Shown here piece after piece: positions 20,501 through 32,535 of a stretch of 64,000 nucleotides of DNA. The DNA is taken from positions 149,014 through 213,013 of the forward strand of contig NZ_JARHUF010000006.1 in the NCBI RefSeq assembly GCF_029223195.1, read 5' to 3'. The DNA is from Vibrio sp. CAU 1672. Its GTDB lineage: Bacteria > Pseudomonadota > Gammaproteobacteria > Enterobacterales > Vibrionaceae. A model generated the notes under the pieces. It saw only the letters and a list, made by a program, of their open reading frames with translations, ran no database searches and was not told the DNA's origin. Numbering within the stretch: position 1 is the stretch's first letter; every line of letters starts with the position of its first letter. The translations under genes and the position numbers were made by a program.

Positions 20501-21999
20501 AGTTAAAAGCGAAACTGGTTCAAGCGGAGCAGATGCGCAGCCGCTCTCGCGAAGAGTTGAAACAGTCGCAAGGTCAGATGAACCAATACAACCAGGTATT
20601 GGCGTCTCTGAAGAGCTCGCACCAGGCGAAACTGGAAACGGTTCAAGAGTTCAAACAAGAGCTGCAAGAGTTTGGCGTTAACGCGGACGAAGGTGCAGAA
20701 GAGCGTGCAATGCGTCGTCGTGATGAACTGCATGAGCGTCTGCACACCTCTCGCAGCCGCAAGAGTGAATACGAGCGTACCATCACCTCTACCGAACTAG
20801 AGATGAAAGGCTTGGCGAAACGTCTGAAGAAAGTTCAGAAAGAATACGTTGAGCTGCGTACGTTCGTGGTTGCCGCGAAAGCCGGCTGGTGTTCAGTACT
20901 TCGTCTGGCGCGCGAGAACGATGTTGAGCGTCGTCTACACAAGCGTGAACTGGCTTACCTGTCAGCGGATGAACTGCGTTCAATGTCGGATAAATCATTG
21001 GGTGCACTGCGTCTAGCGGTTGCGAACAACGATGATCTGCGTGATGCGCTGCGTCTGTCAGAAGACAACGCACGTCCAGAGCGTAAAGTGCTGTTCTACA
21101 TCGCGGTTTACCAGCATCTTCGCGAGCGTATTCGTCAGGACATCATCCGTACGGATGATCCGGTTGAAGCCATCGAAGAGATGGAAGTGGAACTGGCGCG
21201 TCTGACTGAAGAGCTCACCCAACGTGAAAACCGTCTGGCGATCAGCTCTGAGTCAGTAGCCAGTATCATCAAGAAGACGATTCAGCGTGAGCAAAACCGC
21301 ATTCGTATGCTCAACCAAGGCTTGTCGAACATCTCGTTCGGTCAGGTGAGAGGCGTGCGCCTGAACGTGAAGATCCGCGAAAGCCACGAAGTACTGCTGA
21401 ACGGTCTGGCGACGCAGCAAGAGCAGCATAAAGACCTGTTTGAATCGACTCGCTTTACCTTCTCAGAAGCGATGGCGAAACTGTTCCAACGCGTGAACCC
21501 ACACATCGATATGGGTCAACGTTCTCCTCAGGTTCTGGGTGAAGAGCTACTGGATTACCGTAACTACCTGGAGCTGAGCGTGGAAGTGAACCGTGGCTCT
21601 GACGGTTGGCTACAAGCTGAATCGGGCGCGCTGTCTACGGGTGAGGCGATCGGTACTGGTCAGTCAATCCTGCTGATGGTTGTTCAGAGCTGGGAAGAAG
21701 AATCACGCCGTCTGCGCAGTAAAGACATCGTGCCATGTCGTCTGTTGTTCCTTGATGAGGCCGCGCGTCTGGATGCGAAGTCTATCTCAACGCTATTCGA
21801 ACTGTGTGACCGTCTGGACATGCAGCTGCTTATCGCGGCGCCGGAAAACATCAGCCCAGAGAAAGGCACGACCTACAAACTGGTGCGTAAGGTGTTTAAA
21901 GACCACGAGCACGTACACGTAGTGGGGCTGCGAGGTTTTGGCCAGAAAGAGAAGCCTGTGACTGAAGCGCAGGAACTGCTGGCAGAGCTTGAGTCTTAG
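17530..21999 (+). CDS. mukB: Chromosome partition protein MukB (SMC-like ATPase)
   Basis: The SMC-like motor of the MukBEF condensin. The 1489 residues have an N-terminal Walker A (GGNGAGKST, residues 36-44) and long coiled-coil arms rich in Glu, Gln and Lys. A hinge lies around 650-780 ([18 protein letters not shown]). The C-terminal head has the signature [10 protein letters not shown] and Walker [14 protein letters not shown]. Length matches the family (about 1486). The coding frame gives many long false open frames on the other strand because of its regular codon pattern. A strong terminator follows. Confidence 0.98.
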   Translation: MSMIERGKYQSLTMVNWNGFFARTFDIDGLVTTLSGGNGAGKSTTMAAFITALIPDQTLLHFRNTTEAGSSQSSRDKGLYGKLQPGACYAALDVVNSRNQRLLFAVKLQQVAGRDKKVDIKPFVIQGLPSHVKPTDILVESVSATQARVRQINEVKESIAEFEGVQFKAFSSIVDYHAQMFEFGVIPKKLRNSGDRSKFYRLIEASLYGGISSAITRSLRDYLLPQNGGVKKAFQDMESALRENRMTLEAIKTTQADRDLFKHLITESTNYVAADYMRHANDRRNKLDKTLSLRSELFGSRETLVEQNKLLNRVQEELELLVESEAALEQDYQAASDHLQLVQNALRQQEKIERYQEDLEELSERLEEQLMVVEEAQERVMMVEEQATVAEEEVDSLKTQLADYQQALDVQQTRALQYQQAVQALEKAKQLLGDDSLTAESAQALVAELKNKESESTNALLSVKHKLDMSSAAAEQFETALKLVQNIVGQVERKDASAHAKTAIAKARESQQVAQNEQQWRAQHRDLERGLNQQRQARELVTEYQKQFHVELTDEIAFEQERERHAMQIDSLEMTQEDVREQRSEQRRLEQDAAAEINKLEAIAPTWIAANDALEKLREQSGAPLEDSQSVMSQMQVVLEQEKTLSLAKDKLAERRSQLETEIERLASPGGSNDPRLKGLADTLGGVLLSEIYDDITIDDAPYFSAMYGPARHAIVVSDLSGIEEKLVELDDCPEDLYIIEGDIDAFDDSSFDAEELEGAVCVRMNDRQMRYSRLPEIPLFGRAAREQRLELLRNEREEVVEQHAKAAFDSQKKQRLYQAFNQFVASHIQVAFEADPEQALATIRDKRNQIARVLADLDAKEQQQRSQLQTSKQALASLDKLAPNMALIEDDTLQARFDELEEKIAQLAEAKAFLNNHAKAVAELEKVAVALDSDPEQFDALEAEYTAADAQLQDLKKQIFALADLVERRHYFAYSDSVDLLNKSSELSEQLKAKLVQAEQMRSRSREELKQSQGQMNQYNQVLASLKSSHQAKLETVQEFKQELQEFGVNADEGAEERAMRRRDELHERLHTSRSRKSEYERTITSTELEMKGLAKRLKKVQKEYVELRTFVVAAKAGWCSVLRLARENDVERRLHKRELAYLSADELRSMSDKSLGALRLAVANNDDLRDALRLSEDNARPERKVLFYIAVYQHLRERIRQDIIRTDDPVEAIEEMEVELARLTEELTQRENRLAISSESVASIIKKTIQREQNRIRMLNQGLSNISFGQVRGVRLNVKIRESHEVLLNGLATQQEQHKDLFESTRFTFSEAMAKLFQRVNPHIDMGQRSPQVLGEELLDYRNYLELSVEVNRGSDGWLQAESGALSTGEAIGTGQSILLMVVQSWEEESRRLRSKDIVPCRLLFLDEAARLDAKSISTLFELCDRLDMQLLIAAPENISPEKGTTYKLVRKVFKDHEHVHVVGLRGFGQKEKPVTEAQELLAELES

Positions 22000-22014
22000 C
22001 CTTGCTGATAAACA

Positions 22015-22046
22015 CAAAAAGCCCGCTGAATCAGCGGGCTTTTTCA
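22015..22046 (+). terminator. mukB operon terminator
   Basis: 9-bp GC-rich stem GCCCGCTGA/TCAGCGGGC (22021-22029, 22031-22039), flanked by AAAAA and TTTTT, 20 bp after the mukB stop. Confidence 0.93.
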
Positions 22047-22099
22047 TTGTGAAAAGCAAAACCAAGAAAGCAGGATAACAGTCTTGGCTGGTTTAGGTT

Positions 22100-22249
22100 T
22101 TACCTGTCTTCTGAAATATCTTGATAGTCATCAATCATTTCAGCAAGCTCTTCAAGTGCCTGGAGAGATAAATCTGACAAACGTTGCAGCTGTTGGTCTA
22201 ACTCATCATTTTCCGGTCGGGGGTTATTATTGTTTTCGTTTGTTAGCAT
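22100..22249 (-). CDS. Small acidic helical protein, 49 residues
   Basis: A short reading frame on the minus strand, from ATG at 22249-22247 to TAA at 22102-22100. It begins MLTNENNNNPRP, and the rest is a single predicted amphipathic helix (LDQQLQRLSDLSLQALEEL) with an acidic end MIDDYQDISEDR. AGAGG lies 7 nt before the ATG, a good ribosome binding site. The codon pattern looks coding. I do not recognise a family. The helix with heptad-like leucines suggests a protein-protein contact. It is convergent with mukB and about 200 bp downstream, on the same strand as, the RimK-like operon terminator. Confidence 0.65.
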   Translation of the reverse strand: MLTNENNNNPRPENDELDQQLQRLSDLSLQALEELAEMIDDYQDISEDR

Positions 22250-22418
22250 CGCTCAACCTCTCTGTCGAGTCGAGTTGGGGGAGCCAATATCATACGCAGA
22301 ATGATGAGAGAGTTAGAAACAATAGCTGGTGGAAATGTTAGCTGGATCAATTTATTTTGATATGTAAAAGAAATCAGTAGGCAAATAAGGCCGGCAGGAT
22401 GATCCGGCAACAGAGGTG

Positions 22419-22454
22419 AAAACACCAGCAATCTTTGGCTTAGGATTGCTGGTG
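22419..22454 (-). terminator. Terminator of the RimK-like ligase operon
   Basis: 10-bp stem CACCAGCAAT/ATTGCTGGTG (22423-22432 with 22445-22454) and a 12-nt loop. On the minus strand it is followed by TTTT, directly after the ligase stop. Confidence 0.82.
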
Positions 22455-22460
22455 GATGAT

Positions 22461-23429
22461 TTAAAATTGTGGCTTCATACCAAATTGTTTTGCTGCATAC
22501 GCCACGCGCTCTAGCGGCTTAGGATATTCAGCCGGGGTGCCCAGGTTTTCTATGTGGTGCAGACGCGGGAGCAGACCCGCACCATTCGCAATTTGAATGG
22601 CCAAACCGGGCCGGGCATTCAGCTCCAGCACCATTGGCCCTTCTTCCTTGTCCAGCACCATATCTGTGCCCATATAGCCCAGTCCGGTCATTTCCCAGGC
22701 GCTGGAGGCCAGTTCAAGCAGGCGTTCCCAGTGGGGGACCTGTAATGTGGACAGATCTTTACCGGTATCCGGATGGTGGGTGATCGGTTGGTCAAACTGC
22801 ACCGCACGAATTGCTTTGCCGGTCGCAATATCGATGCCGACGCCAACGGCTCCCTGGTGAAGGTTGGCTTTACCATCGGATGCGGCCGTTGAGCAGCGCA
22901 TCATCGCCATGACCGGGTAGCCTTTGAAGACGATAATTCGTACATCGGGCACCCCTTCATAACTGAAGCCATCAAAGCAGTCATCAAATTTGATCAGGTT
23001 TTCTACCACGGCGACGTCATTCTTGCCGCCAAGCGAGAACAAACCAGCCAGTGCATTACTGATATGGCGCTCAACATCTTGCTTGTTGATGGTGGCTCCG
23101 GACGGTTTGGTGTATACCCCGTCTTTGTGAGATATCACTACCAGAATCCCTTTACCACCACTGCCCTGGGCCGGTTTGATCACAAAGCCCGGCCAGTCCT
23201 TGACCATGTTGTGAATGGTCTTTACTTCTGCCTGGCTGTGAATGACGCCAATCAGTTTAGGCACGGTGGCCCCCGCAGCCTGGGCGATAATTTTGGTTTT
23301 TAGCTTGTCGTCCACCAGTGGATATTTAGAACGATCATTATAGCGACCAATATAACTGTGGTTGCGTTTGTTCATTCCCATAATGCCTTTATGGCGAAGC
23401 TTTGCTGGCGAAGTAAAACGTTCAAACAT
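22461..23429 (-). CDS. Alpha-L-glutamate ligase-like protein (RimK-related, ATP-grasp)
   Basis: A 322-residue ATP-grasp protein related to RimK, which adds glutamate to the end of ribosomal protein S6. The nucleotide-binding strand FVIKPAQGSGGKGI (near residue 83) and the metal-site region MVLELNARPGLAIQIANGAGL are present. The protein is the third gene of an operon, 3 bp after the 7TM gene, with AGGA overlapping the previous stop. This triad of genes is recurrent in Vibrio and Pseudomonas. The substrate is unknown; a peptide, a modified lipid anchor or a compatible solute are all possible. Confidence 0.85.
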   Translation of the reverse strand: MFERFTSPAKLRHKGIMGMNKRNHSYIGRYNDRSKYPLVDDKLKTKIIAQAAGATVPKLIGVIHSQAEVKTIHNMVKDWPGFVIKPAQGSGGKGILVVISHKDGVYTKPSGATINKQDVERHISNALAGLFSLGGKNDVAVVENLIKFDDCFDGFSYEGVPDVRIIVFKGYPVMAMMRCSTAASDGKANLHQGAVGVGIDIATGKAIRAVQFDQPITHHPDTGKDLSTLQVPHWERLLELASSAWEMTGLGYMGTDMVLDKEEGPMVLELNARPGLAIQIANGAGLLPRLHHIENLGTPAEYPKPLERVAYAAKQFGMKPQF

Positions 23430-23432
23430 CGC

Positions 23433-24938
23433 TTAATCCTCCGCTAACGGTTTAAAGCGGCGTAATTCGGTCAGACGGTAACCAGTGTAAGTACCAAGCA
23501 GCAGGATTCCCGCTAATACAATTAATTGCAGCCCGATAAAGTTAAACGTGAGGTGCTGAATAAAGGTGCTGGTCATTGCCAGATAAACCAGTACCGCGGT
23601 AAGCAGTGAACCGCCCCCCTGGAGAACAACCTCTTTTGCCCCTTCTTCTTCCCATAAAATTGACATCCGCTCGATGGTCCATGACAGGATGATCATCGGG
23701 AAGAAGGTAATAGATAGCCCTTCAGTCAGGCCAATCTTGAATGCGACGACTGTAAACACCGAAATGATCATAATTACGGTGATGATCACGGCCGAGATCC
23801 GGGCCACCAAAAGTAAGTTCAAACGCGATAAATAGCTGCGGATGATCAGCCCGGTACCGACAATCAGCAGGAAGCCGACAATACCGGTGACTAATTGGGT
23901 CTGGACAAAAGCGACAGCAATCAGTACCGGCATGAAGGTCCCTGAGGTTTTCAGGCCGATGATCACGCGCAGGAAAACCACAATCAGTGCGCCGATAGGG
24001 ATCAGCATGATGGTTTTGAACATGGCTTGTTCTTCAAGGGGCAAGCTATGAATTGAGAAGTTCAGCAGGCCATCGGCTTCGACTTTATTGTTGGTCGCTT
24101 GTTGTGGGGTCACTTCTTGCTTGATCATAGAGAAGTGGACTTTACTGTTCTGACCGCCGATAAGGTCAAGCAATGACACGTTGGACTCGTCCCAAACCAG
24201 CAGATTAGGCTGTTCGGCGGTTTGCAGTGAGTTCGGTGTAAACAGCACCCACTCATCGCCGGACCAGACTTGTACCATCGGCTGAATGGATTGGCGGCGG
24301 CGGCCGTCTTCCAGCTCGATTACACCAACGATTTTGCTGTTTACCTTCGCGGTAAGCAGCATGGTGTGCAAAGCATCGGTCCGGTTAAAATCGTTAAGCA
24401 GCAGGGCGGAGTTCTGGCTGTCCGGATCGTTCAGCGCCTTGATTAACTCTCGTGTAAAGGTGAGATTGTCAGCGGAGCGGCTCATGGCGCGTTCAATCAG
24501 AGCATTGGCTGCGGCTTGTTGTGGTGCCGACAGCGTTGGTGCGGTGATCTCGCCGCTTGGTGTTTGGGGTTGGACTTTGGCCTGCGGGTCGACCAAAAAC
24601 TGTGCTTTATAATAGATGGTCTGTGGGCCACTTGCCTGGCGAATTGACCACTCGGCGCGACGGCCGGCATCTGTATTGATGTACGACACACCATAGCCGG
24701 ATGAGGATGCGGACTCACCAACCAAGGTATAACCGTTTTGGGTGTGCGGGGCCGCTAAAGAGGCCTTCACTTCATTCCCGCTGGCGTTAAACTCAATGCG
24801 AGCCTCTACATCCCAGATTTGGCGTGTTTCACCAGGAGTCCAGGGAACGCCGTAAGTCTGATGTCTGAACACACTTAAGGCGATGCCAGCAATCACCAAA
24901 AAGATGATTGAAATATAAAACGGTATTTTGGAGGTCAT
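23433..24938 (-). CDS. Inactive transglutaminase fused to seven transmembrane helices
   Basis: A 501-residue inner-membrane protein. The first 25 residues hold one membrane helix (FYISIIFLVIAGIALSV). An extracytoplasmic region of about 280 residues resembles the transglutaminase-like fold without an obvious Cys-His-Asp triad. Seven hydrophobic helices follow from about residue 310 (TIMLIPIGALIVVFLRVIIG onward). It is the middle gene of the operon, with a 15-bp gap after the protease gene and an AAGG site before the ATG. No enzymatic activity can be inferred; it may hold the protease and ligase together at the membrane. Confidence 0.82.
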   Translation of the reverse strand: MTSKIPFYISIIFLVIAGIALSVFRHQTYGVPWTPGETRQIWDVEARIEFNASGNEVKASLAAPHTQNGYTLVGESASSSGYGVSYINTDAGRRAEWSIRQASGPQTIYYKAQFLVDPQAKVQPQTPSGEITAPTLSAPQQAAANALIERAMSRSADNLTFTRELIKALNDPDSQNSALLLNDFNRTDALHTMLLTAKVNSKIVGVIELEDGRRRQSIQPMVQVWSGDEWVLFTPNSLQTAEQPNLLVWDESNVSLLDLIGGQNSKVHFSMIKQEVTPQQATNNKVEADGLLNFSIHSLPLEEQAMFKTIMLIPIGALIVVFLRVIIGLKTSGTFMPVLIAVAFVQTQLVTGIVGFLLIVGTGLIIRSYLSRLNLLLVARISAVIITVIMIISVFTVVAFKIGLTEGLSITFFPMIILSWTIERMSILWEEEGAKEVVLQGGGSLLTAVLVYLAMTSTFIQHLTFNFIGLQLIVLAGILLLGTYTGYRLTELRRFKPLAED

Positions 24939-24953
24939 ACGCTACCTTATAAA

Positions 24954-25700
24954 TTATTTTTTATCATTTTGCGTTTGGACATATTTTTTGCTGACATCGA
25001 CCACTGCAATGTCGCGCATAAACTCTCTGCCCAATAAAACAGGATGGTTCATTTGAGAGCGATCTGCCAAAGTAAACTGCGCTTTTTCATGAATTTTTCC
25101 GACCTTAACCCACAATTCAACCACTGCACGACGTTCGAGTTCTTCATTGGTTGCCTGGCGAATTTTTACGTAACGCACAATCGGTGCTTCAACCCAGGTT
25201 TGGCGCTCTTGTTCTGATTTGGTGTTGTCATCTAAATGAAAGCGAACCCAGTTTTTGCCGTTGCGCTCGAACTCTTCAATATCGATGGCATTTAACGAGG
25301 AAGTGGCGGCACCGGTATCGATACGCGCATCAAAGGTTTGTTGGATAGAATCTAAGGTTACCTTTTCGATCGAACCAAGCACGATACTGTGGGTCGGGGT
25401 GGGTGCCGTGGGGGCCGGAGCCTGAACGATAACTGGCTCGTTATTTTTCTGTATCTCGGCCATGGCGTCGTCACGAAAATCGCCTAGCTCGGTTTGCATT
25501 GCGACGATTTGTTCTTCCAGGCTTTCGATATAGTCAGATTGGTTACTGACCTGAGATTCCAGATTGATAAGGCGCGTATTCAGGTTGGATTCGGAGGCCT
25601 GTATCGCGGCTAATGTTTCTTGGTGGTATTGTTCGCTTTTGGTTAGAGTACAACCCGAGAGTAACGCGATCGCAACAACCGGGATCAGACGTGTAAACAT
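24954..25700 (-). CDS. Putative ATP-dependent zinc protease / retropepsin-like lipoprotein
   Basis: A 248-residue exported lipoprotein. The signal peptide MFTRLIPVVAIALLSGC ends in a lipobox (LSGC). A coiled-coil segment (about residues 25-85) follows, then a Pro/Ala linker. The C-terminal domain has the aspartic-protease-like motif DARIDTGAATSSLNA and HPVLLGREFM, as in retropepsins. The database name for this family is ATP-dependent zinc protease (DUF785), though no ATP site is visible. It is the first gene of the operon with the 7TM protein and the RimK-like ligase. Confidence 0.8.
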   Translation of the reverse strand: MFTRLIPVVAIALLSGCTLTKSEQYHQETLAAIQASESNLNTRLINLESQVSNQSDYIESLEEQIVAMQTELGDFRDDAMAEIQKNNEPVIVQAPAPTAPTPTHSIVLGSIEKVTLDSIQQTFDARIDTGAATSSLNAIDIEEFERNGKNWVRFHLDDNTKSEQERQTWVEAPIVRYVKIRQATNEELERRAVVELWVKVGKIHEKAQFTLADRSQMNHPVLLGREFMRDIAVVDVSKKYVQTQNDKK

Positions 25701-25905
25701 TAAGAACCTTAGAATTGGATTAAATTTTTTATTTTTAAGAGTTTAGCTCATTCCAACACAGTCTCACAAGGAGCAATCTGCGCAACTTATACATAGAGCG
25801 TGGAACGGCCAGATTTAAGCAGTTTGATGCCTCCTGCTTTGATAGGTGAAGAGTAATCTCTTCACGCTATCTGCAAGTTAAAATTATGTCAGGAAATGCG
25901 GTGGT

Positions 25906-26877
25906 TTATGGCTTTTGTGCGACGAGAATTGCACGACGAGGAGCCGGGTAGCCTTCCACAGTTTTGCTTGGGTCGTTTGGATCTAAGTAATCCGGTAGTG
26001 AGTTATGGGTCATCCACTCGGTGGTACGCTGCTCTCCGGTCGAGGTAATATTTTCATCAACAATACGCACCTGTTCAAAGCCAACCAGTTCCAACCACAC
26101 TTTCAGCGCTTTGGCGGATGGGAAGAAATAGACATTGCGCATTTGCGCGTAGCGGGAGGTCGGAACGAGTACTGCGTTTTCATCACCTTCAATGACCAAG
26201 GTTTCCAATACCAACTCACCACCAGAAACCAACTGATCCTTTAGCTGAATTAAATGGTCAAGTGGAGAACGACGGTGGTATAGCACGCCCATGCTGAACA
26301 CCGTATCGAACGCTTCCAGTTTTGGTAGTTGCTCAATGCCCAGTGGCAACAGGTGGGCGCGTTGGTCATCACCCATTAGTTTGCGGATCGCTTCAAACTG
26401 GATCAGGAACAGATGGGACGGATCAATACCGACACAAAGGCGAGCACCTTCACCCAACATGCGCCACATGTGGTAGCCGTTACCGCAGCCGACATCCAGC
26501 ACGCTGCGGTTTTTGAGCGGGGAAATGTGCGGCAACACGCGATCCCACTTCCAGTCACTGCGCCATTCGGTATCAATGTGAATGCCATGCACCGTATAAG
26601 GCCCTTTACGCCATGGGTGGAAAGTACGCAGCAGGTTTTCCAGTTTTTTCAGCTCGCCCGGGAGGAAAGGGGTATCGTTAGCAATGGTGACCGAATGGGT
26701 GATATCCACCTGGTCAGGTGCGCCTTGGGGGATTTTGTTCAGGGCTTTCAACCAGCGACCAAAGTCCCCGTGCTCTGCATTTTGCCAGTCGGTCAGTTGC
26801 TGCGGTAACACATTGAGCCAGGGTTGAAGACGTGTGTCCTGGGCAATCAGTTGGTAAAAATTCGCAAAGTTAAACAT
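25906..26877 (-). CDS. cmoB: tRNA U34 carboxymethyltransferase CmoB
   Basis: Uses carboxy-S-adenosylmethionine, made by CmoA, to turn 5-hydroxyuridine at tRNA position 34 into 5-carboxymethoxyuridine. The 323 residues carry [27 protein letters not shown] in pieces, the SAM-fold motif [15 protein letters not shown], and [14 protein letters not shown], all hallmarks of CmoB. It lies 100 bp after cmoA and is probably co-transcribed. CmoM, which acts after it, is encoded 11 kb away in this window. Confidence 0.96.
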   Translation of the reverse strand: MFNFANFYQLIAQDTRLQPWLNVLPQQLTDWQNAEHGDFGRWLKALNKIPQGAPDQVDITHSVTIANDTPFLPGELKKLENLLRTFHPWRKGPYTVHGIHIDTEWRSDWKWDRVLPHISPLKNRSVLDVGCGNGYHMWRMLGEGARLCVGIDPSHLFLIQFEAIRKLMGDDQRAHLLPLGIEQLPKLEAFDTVFSMGVLYHRRSPLDHLIQLKDQLVSGGELVLETLVIEGDENAVLVPTSRYAQMRNVYFFPSAKALKVWLELVGFEQVRIVDENITSTGEQRTTEWMTHNSLPDYLDPNDPSKTVEGYPAPRRAILVAQKP

Positions 26878-26977
26878 AGTTCGTTAGTCGCTGAGTTGAT
26901 GTTATTAAGTGAATAAGGTAGCGATTTCAAAAGATTAACCGCTGTGTAATGGCAAGCTGTGACCGAAGCGCGAACAC

Positions 26978-28689
<1,712 letters not shown>

Positions 28690-28730
28690 GAATCTTTGTT
28701 CCTGCTTGCTGTGAGCACTTTACGAGAGTT

Positions 28731-28760
28731 TTGCTGAAATAGGTAATTTCACGCTATAAT
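28731..28760 (+). promoter_or_regulatory. Sigma-70 promoter for aspS
   Basis: TTGCTG (28731-28736) and TATAAT (28755-28760) are spaced by 18 bp. The start would be about 195 nt upstream of the aspS ATG, leaving a long leader. Confidence 0.55.
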
Positions 28761-28959
28761 CAGCAGCAATTTTTTCGCTTTGGTGCGGTTTTGAACATTT
28801 GTTGTACTAAAAAGCACCAATGAATGATAAAACACACTTAATTGTATGTTGAGTAGTCGATTTTCATAGGCTTTCAGCGTATAAATGGATCTTTACTCTG
28901 CTTGGCAATGAGGCTGACAGAGCGTAGTTAACAATATTTGAGAGATTGGGAATTTCATT

Positions 28960-30738
28960 ATGCGTACCCATTACTGTGGTCACCTGAACAAGTCCCTTGC
29001 AGGACAAACTGTAGAACTTTGCGGCTGGGTTAACCGTCGCCGTGATTTAGGCGGTCTTATTTTTATCGATATGCGAGATCGCGAAGGTATCGTTCAGGTA
29101 GTAGTTGATCCAGATATGGCAGATGCGTATGAAGTGGCTAACTCCCTTCGTAATGAATTCTGTATCAAACTGACCGGTGAAGTTCGCGTTCGTCCGGAAA
29201 GCCAGGTCAACAAAGATATGGCAACGGGTGAAGTTGAGATCCTGGCGAAAGGCCTGGAGATTATCAACCGTGCAGACGTACTACCGCTGGACTTTAACCA
29301 GAAGAACACCGAAGAGCAGCGCCTGAAGTACCGTTACCTGGATCTTCGTCGTCCGGAAATGAGCGACCGCATCAAGCTACGTGCTAAAGCGTCTAGCTTT
29401 GTTCGTCGTTTCCTGGATGATAATGGCTTCCTGGACATCGAAACCCCAGTACTGACTAAAGCGACGCCAGAAGGTGCACGTGATTACCTGGTACCAAGCC
29501 GTGTTCACAAAGGCAGCTTTTACGCACTTCCTCAGTCTCCACAGCTATTCAAACAGCTGCTAATGATGTCTGGTTTTGATCGTTACTACCAAATCGTTAA
29601 GTGTTTCCGTGATGAAGACTTACGTGCTGACCGTCAGCCAGAATTCACTCAGATCGATATCGAAACGTCATTCATGAGCGCTGAGCAAGTACGTGAAGTG
29701 ACTGAGAAAATGGTTCGCGACATGTGGCAAGAGCTACTGAACGTAGACCTGGGTGATTTCCCGGTAATGCCATTTAGCGAAGCAATTCGTCGCTTCGGCA
29801 GCGACAAACCAGACCTGCGTAACCCACTAGAGCTGGTGGACGTTGCTGACCTGGTTAAAGACGTGGATTTCAAAGTATTCTCTGGTCCTGCTAACGACGA
29901 GAAAGGCCGCGTTGCGGTTATCCGTGTACCAGGTGGTGCTTCTCTGACTCGTAAGCAAATTGACGGTTACGCAGAATTCGTTGGTATTTATGGCGCGAAA
30001 GGTCTGGCGTGGATGAAGGTGAACGACCGTGCAGCAGGCATGGAAGGTATCCAGTCTCCAGTGGCTAAGTTCCTGAATGAAGACGTGATCAACGCTATTC
30101 TGGATCGTACTCACGCGGAATCAGGTGACATCATCCTGTTCGGCGCAGACAAGGCGGGCATCGTTGCTGAAGCAATGGGCGCACTACGTCTGAAACTGGG
30201 TAAAGACCTGGAACTGACCGACGAATCTGCATGGGCACCGCTATGGGTAGTTGACTTCCCAATGTTCGAAGAAGACGACGAAGGCAACCTGCACGCGATG
30301 CACCACCCATTCACATCGCCTCTGGGTGTGACTGCGGAAGAGCTAAAAGCGAACCCGGCAGCGGCGAACTCAAACGCATACGATATGGTTCTGAACGGCT
30401 ACGAAGTGGGCGGTGGTTCGGTACGTATCCACAACGCAGAAATGCAGGCAGCGGTATTCGATATCCTGGGTATCAATGCAGACGAGCAACAACTGAAGTT
30501 CGGCTTCCTATTAGACGCACTGAAATTCGGTACGCCTCCACATGCGGGTCTTGCTTTCGGTCTGGATCGTCTGGTTATGCTGCTATGTGGTACTGAGAAC
30601 ATCCGTGATGTTATCGCGTTCCCGAAAACAACCGCTGCGGCGTGTCTGCTGACAGACGCACCAAGCGTTGCCAACCCGGCGGCCCTGGAAGAGCTGGCGG
30701 TTGCAGTGACAGTCGCGAAAGAAAAAGACGCAGAGTAA
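28960..30738 (+). CDS. aspS: Aspartyl-tRNA synthetase
   Basis: A class II synthetase that charges tRNA-Asp, cytoplasmic. The 592 residues have an N-terminal OB fold (anticodon binding, [20 protein letters not shown]) and motif 2 ([19 protein letters not shown]). The bacterial GAD insertion lies around 290-420, and motif 3 ([13 protein letters not shown]) near the C-terminus. Length and domain order are those of bacterial-type AspRS. The gene has its own promoter and terminator. Confidence 0.98.
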   Translation: MRTHYCGHLNKSLAGQTVELCGWVNRRRDLGGLIFIDMRDREGIVQVVVDPDMADAYEVANSLRNEFCIKLTGEVRVRPESQVNKDMATGEVEILAKGLEIINRADVLPLDFNQKNTEEQRLKYRYLDLRRPEMSDRIKLRAKASSFVRRFLDDNGFLDIETPVLTKATPEGARDYLVPSRVHKGSFYALPQSPQLFKQLLMMSGFDRYYQIVKCFRDEDLRADRQPEFTQIDIETSFMSAEQVREVTEKMVRDMWQELLNVDLGDFPVMPFSEAIRRFGSDKPDLRNPLELVDVADLVKDVDFKVFSGPANDEKGRVAVIRVPGGASLTRKQIDGYAEFVGIYGAKGLAWMKVNDRAAGMEGIQSPVAKFLNEDVINAILDRTHAESGDIILFGADKAGIVAEAMGALRLKLGKDLELTDESAWAPLWVVDFPMFEEDDEGNLHAMHHPFTSPLGVTAEELKANPAAANSNAYDMVLNGYEVGGGSVRIHNAEMQAAVFDILGINADEQQLKFGFLLDALKFGTPPHAGLAFGLDRLVMLLCGTENIRDVIAFPKTTAAACLLTDAPSVANPAALEELAVAVTVAKEKDAE

Positions 30739-30756
30739 GCGCACCATATGATTTAA

Positions 30757-30786
30757 ACAAAACTCCCGTACCTGCGGGAGTTTTTG
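30757..30786 (+). terminator. aspS terminator
   Basis: 10-bp stem AAAACTCCCG/CGGGAGTTTT (30759-30768, 30775-30784), a 6-nt loop and a T run, 20 bp after the stop. Confidence 0.92.
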
Positions 30787-30859
30787 CTTTAATAGACCCT
30801 AGAAACTTACCAAATAGCGTTCCGGGTACTGAACGTCAAAATACATTAAAAGGTGAATC

Positions 30860-31603
30860 ATGGCTGGTCATAGTAAGTGGGCGAATATTCGTCACCGTAA
30901 AGCCGCGCAGGATGCCAAGCGTGGCAAAATTTTTACCAAATTAATCCGTGAAATTGTCGTCGCCGCCAAAGAAGGGGGCGGTGAGCCTGAGAACAATCCC
31001 CGTCTGCGAGCGGCAATTGATAAAGCGCTGTCGAACAACATGACGCGGGATACCGTAAACCGCGCCGTCAGTCGCGGCGCGGGTGGCGAAGGCGACGACA
31101 ATATGGAGACCGTTATCTACGAGGGTTACGGTCCGGGCGGTACCGCGGTGATGGTTGAGTGTATGACTGACAACCGCAACCGTACGGTCTCAGGTGTGCG
31201 TCATGCGTTTTCTAAAGCGGGCGGTAACTTAGGTACCGATGGCAGTGTCAGCTACCTGTTTGAGAAGAAAGGGGTGATTTCTTACGCGCCGGGTCTGGAC
31301 GAAGATGCCGTGATGGAAGTGGCACTGGAAAGTGGTGCAGATGATATTGAAACTTCTGAAGATGGTTCTATCGATGTTTATACTGCGCCGGCAGAGTTTG
31401 GCACAGTGAAAGATGCCCTGGATGCGGCTGGCTTCGTTGCGGAAAATGCCGAGGTGTCATTGATTCCGTCGACCAAGGCGGAGCTGGATGCTGATACCGC
31501 ACCAAAACTGCTGCGTTTGATCGATGCGTTGGAAGATCTGGACGATGTTCAGGAGGTGTATCACAACGGGGATATCTCGGACGAAGTGGCGGCGCAGCTA
31601 TAA
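30860..31603 (+). CDS. yebC: YebC/TACO1 family protein
   Basis: A 247-residue protein of the YebC/PmpR family. It begins [23 protein letters not shown], the family signature. The three-domain fold and acidic C-terminus match family length. Members have been described as DNA-binding regulators and, more recently, as ribosome-associated factors easing translation of difficult (polyproline) sequences. AAAAGGTGA gives a strong ribosome binding site. It is upstream of ruvC, as in many gammaproteobacteria. Confidence 0.96.
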   Translation: MAGHSKWANIRHRKAAQDAKRGKIFTKLIREIVVAAKEGGGEPENNPRLRAAIDKALSNNMTRDTVNRAVSRGAGGEGDDNMETVIYEGYGPGGTAVMVECMTDNRNRTVSGVRHAFSKAGGNLGTDGSVSYLFEKKGVISYAPGLDEDAVMEVALESGADDIETSEDGSIDVYTAPAEFGTVKDALDAAGFVAENAEVSLIPSTKAELDADTAPKLLRLIDALEDLDDVQEVYHNGDISDEVAAQL

Positions 31604-31727
31604 TTTCTGAGGTGTGGGTGCTCGCCTTTACCCGCATCGCATAAAAGGGAATTTAACGCAGAAGTTGAAGTCACGAACTGGTTATCGATTGAGCAAGCAG
31701 CGCTGAATGCGCAACGCTGATAAGCGT

Positions 31728-31756
31728 AAGTCGCAGGGGGTTAACGCCTGCGACTT
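31728..31756 (+). terminator. Hairpin between yebC and ruvC
   Basis: AAGTCGCAGG (31728-31737) pairs with CCTGCGACTT (31747-31756). The 10-bp stem has only a short T run after it, so it could be a weak terminator or attenuator between the two genes. Confidence 0.4.
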
Positions 31757-31877
31757 TGCTGACAAAATGATCAATTAATGCCTATTTGTGGTGATTGGGC
31801 GAGAAATGAGTGTCTTATCTCGTTTTAAGTCAATAGAATGGCAGTACAGAGAAAACGCACAGTTTAATTACTATTAC

Positions 31878-32399
31878 ATGTCTATTATTCTTGGTATCGA
31901 TCCAGGTTCCCGCATTACCGGTTATGGTGTGATCCGCCAGCAGGGCCGTCATTTACAATATCTCGGCAGCGGGTGTATCCGCACGTCAGAAAAAGAGCTG
32001 CCCGGCCGACTCAAACAGATCTATGCCGGCGTGACAGAAATCATCACCCAGTTCCAACCCGATGTCTTCGCCATTGAACAGGTGTTCATGGCCAAAAATG
32101 CCGACTCGGCGCTTAAACTCGGCCAGGCGCGCGGTAGCGCGATTGTCGCTGCTGTGAACGCGGAGCTCCCGGTTTACGAGTATGCCGCACGGCTGATCAA
32201 ACAAGCTGTGGTCGGTACCGGTGCGGCTGATAAAGTACAGGTACAGCACATGGTGCAACATATGCTGAAACTGCCGGCCAAGCCTCAGGCCGACGCGGCC
32301 GATGCACTTGGGGTGGCGATTTGTCATGCCAACACCAACAAAACCCTGATTGCCCTGGCGGGAAAAGCCAGTGGTGCCAAAAAAGGTCGCTATCGTTAA
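31878..32399 (+). CDS. ruvC: Holliday junction endonuclease RuvC
   Basis: Resolves Holliday junctions together with RuvAB in recombination repair. 173 residues. The catalytic acidic residues are visible in [15 protein letters not shown] and [10 protein letters not shown]. The start at 31878 matches the family ([10 protein letters not shown]); a longer open frame from 31788 adds 30 non-family residues. It is separated from ruvA by a chemoreceptor gene. Confidence 0.96.
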   Translation: MSIILGIDPGSRITGYGVIRQQGRHLQYLGSGCIRTSEKELPGRLKQIYAGVTEIITQFQPDVFAIEQVFMAKNADSALKLGQARGSAIVAAVNAELPVYEYAARLIKQAVVGTGAADKVQVQHMVQHMLKLPAKPQADAADALGVAICHANTNKTLIALAGKASGAKKGRYR

Positions 32400-32454
32400 C
32401 TGATACCCTTACACCCATCCATATTTCAGAAAACTGAGACATCTTAAGCAGATT

Positions 32455-32486
32455 TTGCAACCTGAATTGTTATCAGAATGTTGCAA
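32455..32486. promoter_or_regulatory. Inverted repeat upstream of the chemoreceptor gene
   Basis: TTGCAAC (32455-32461) and GTTGCAA (32480-32486) form a perfect 7-bp inverted repeat with an 18-nt spacer, about 50 bp before the ATG. It may be an operator or a transcript hairpin; the promoter was not placed. Confidence 0.3.
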
Positions 32487-32535
32487 TACTAAAGTGGTCT
32501 GATGTCTTATAAGAATTCAATCCAAGGAATTGAAC

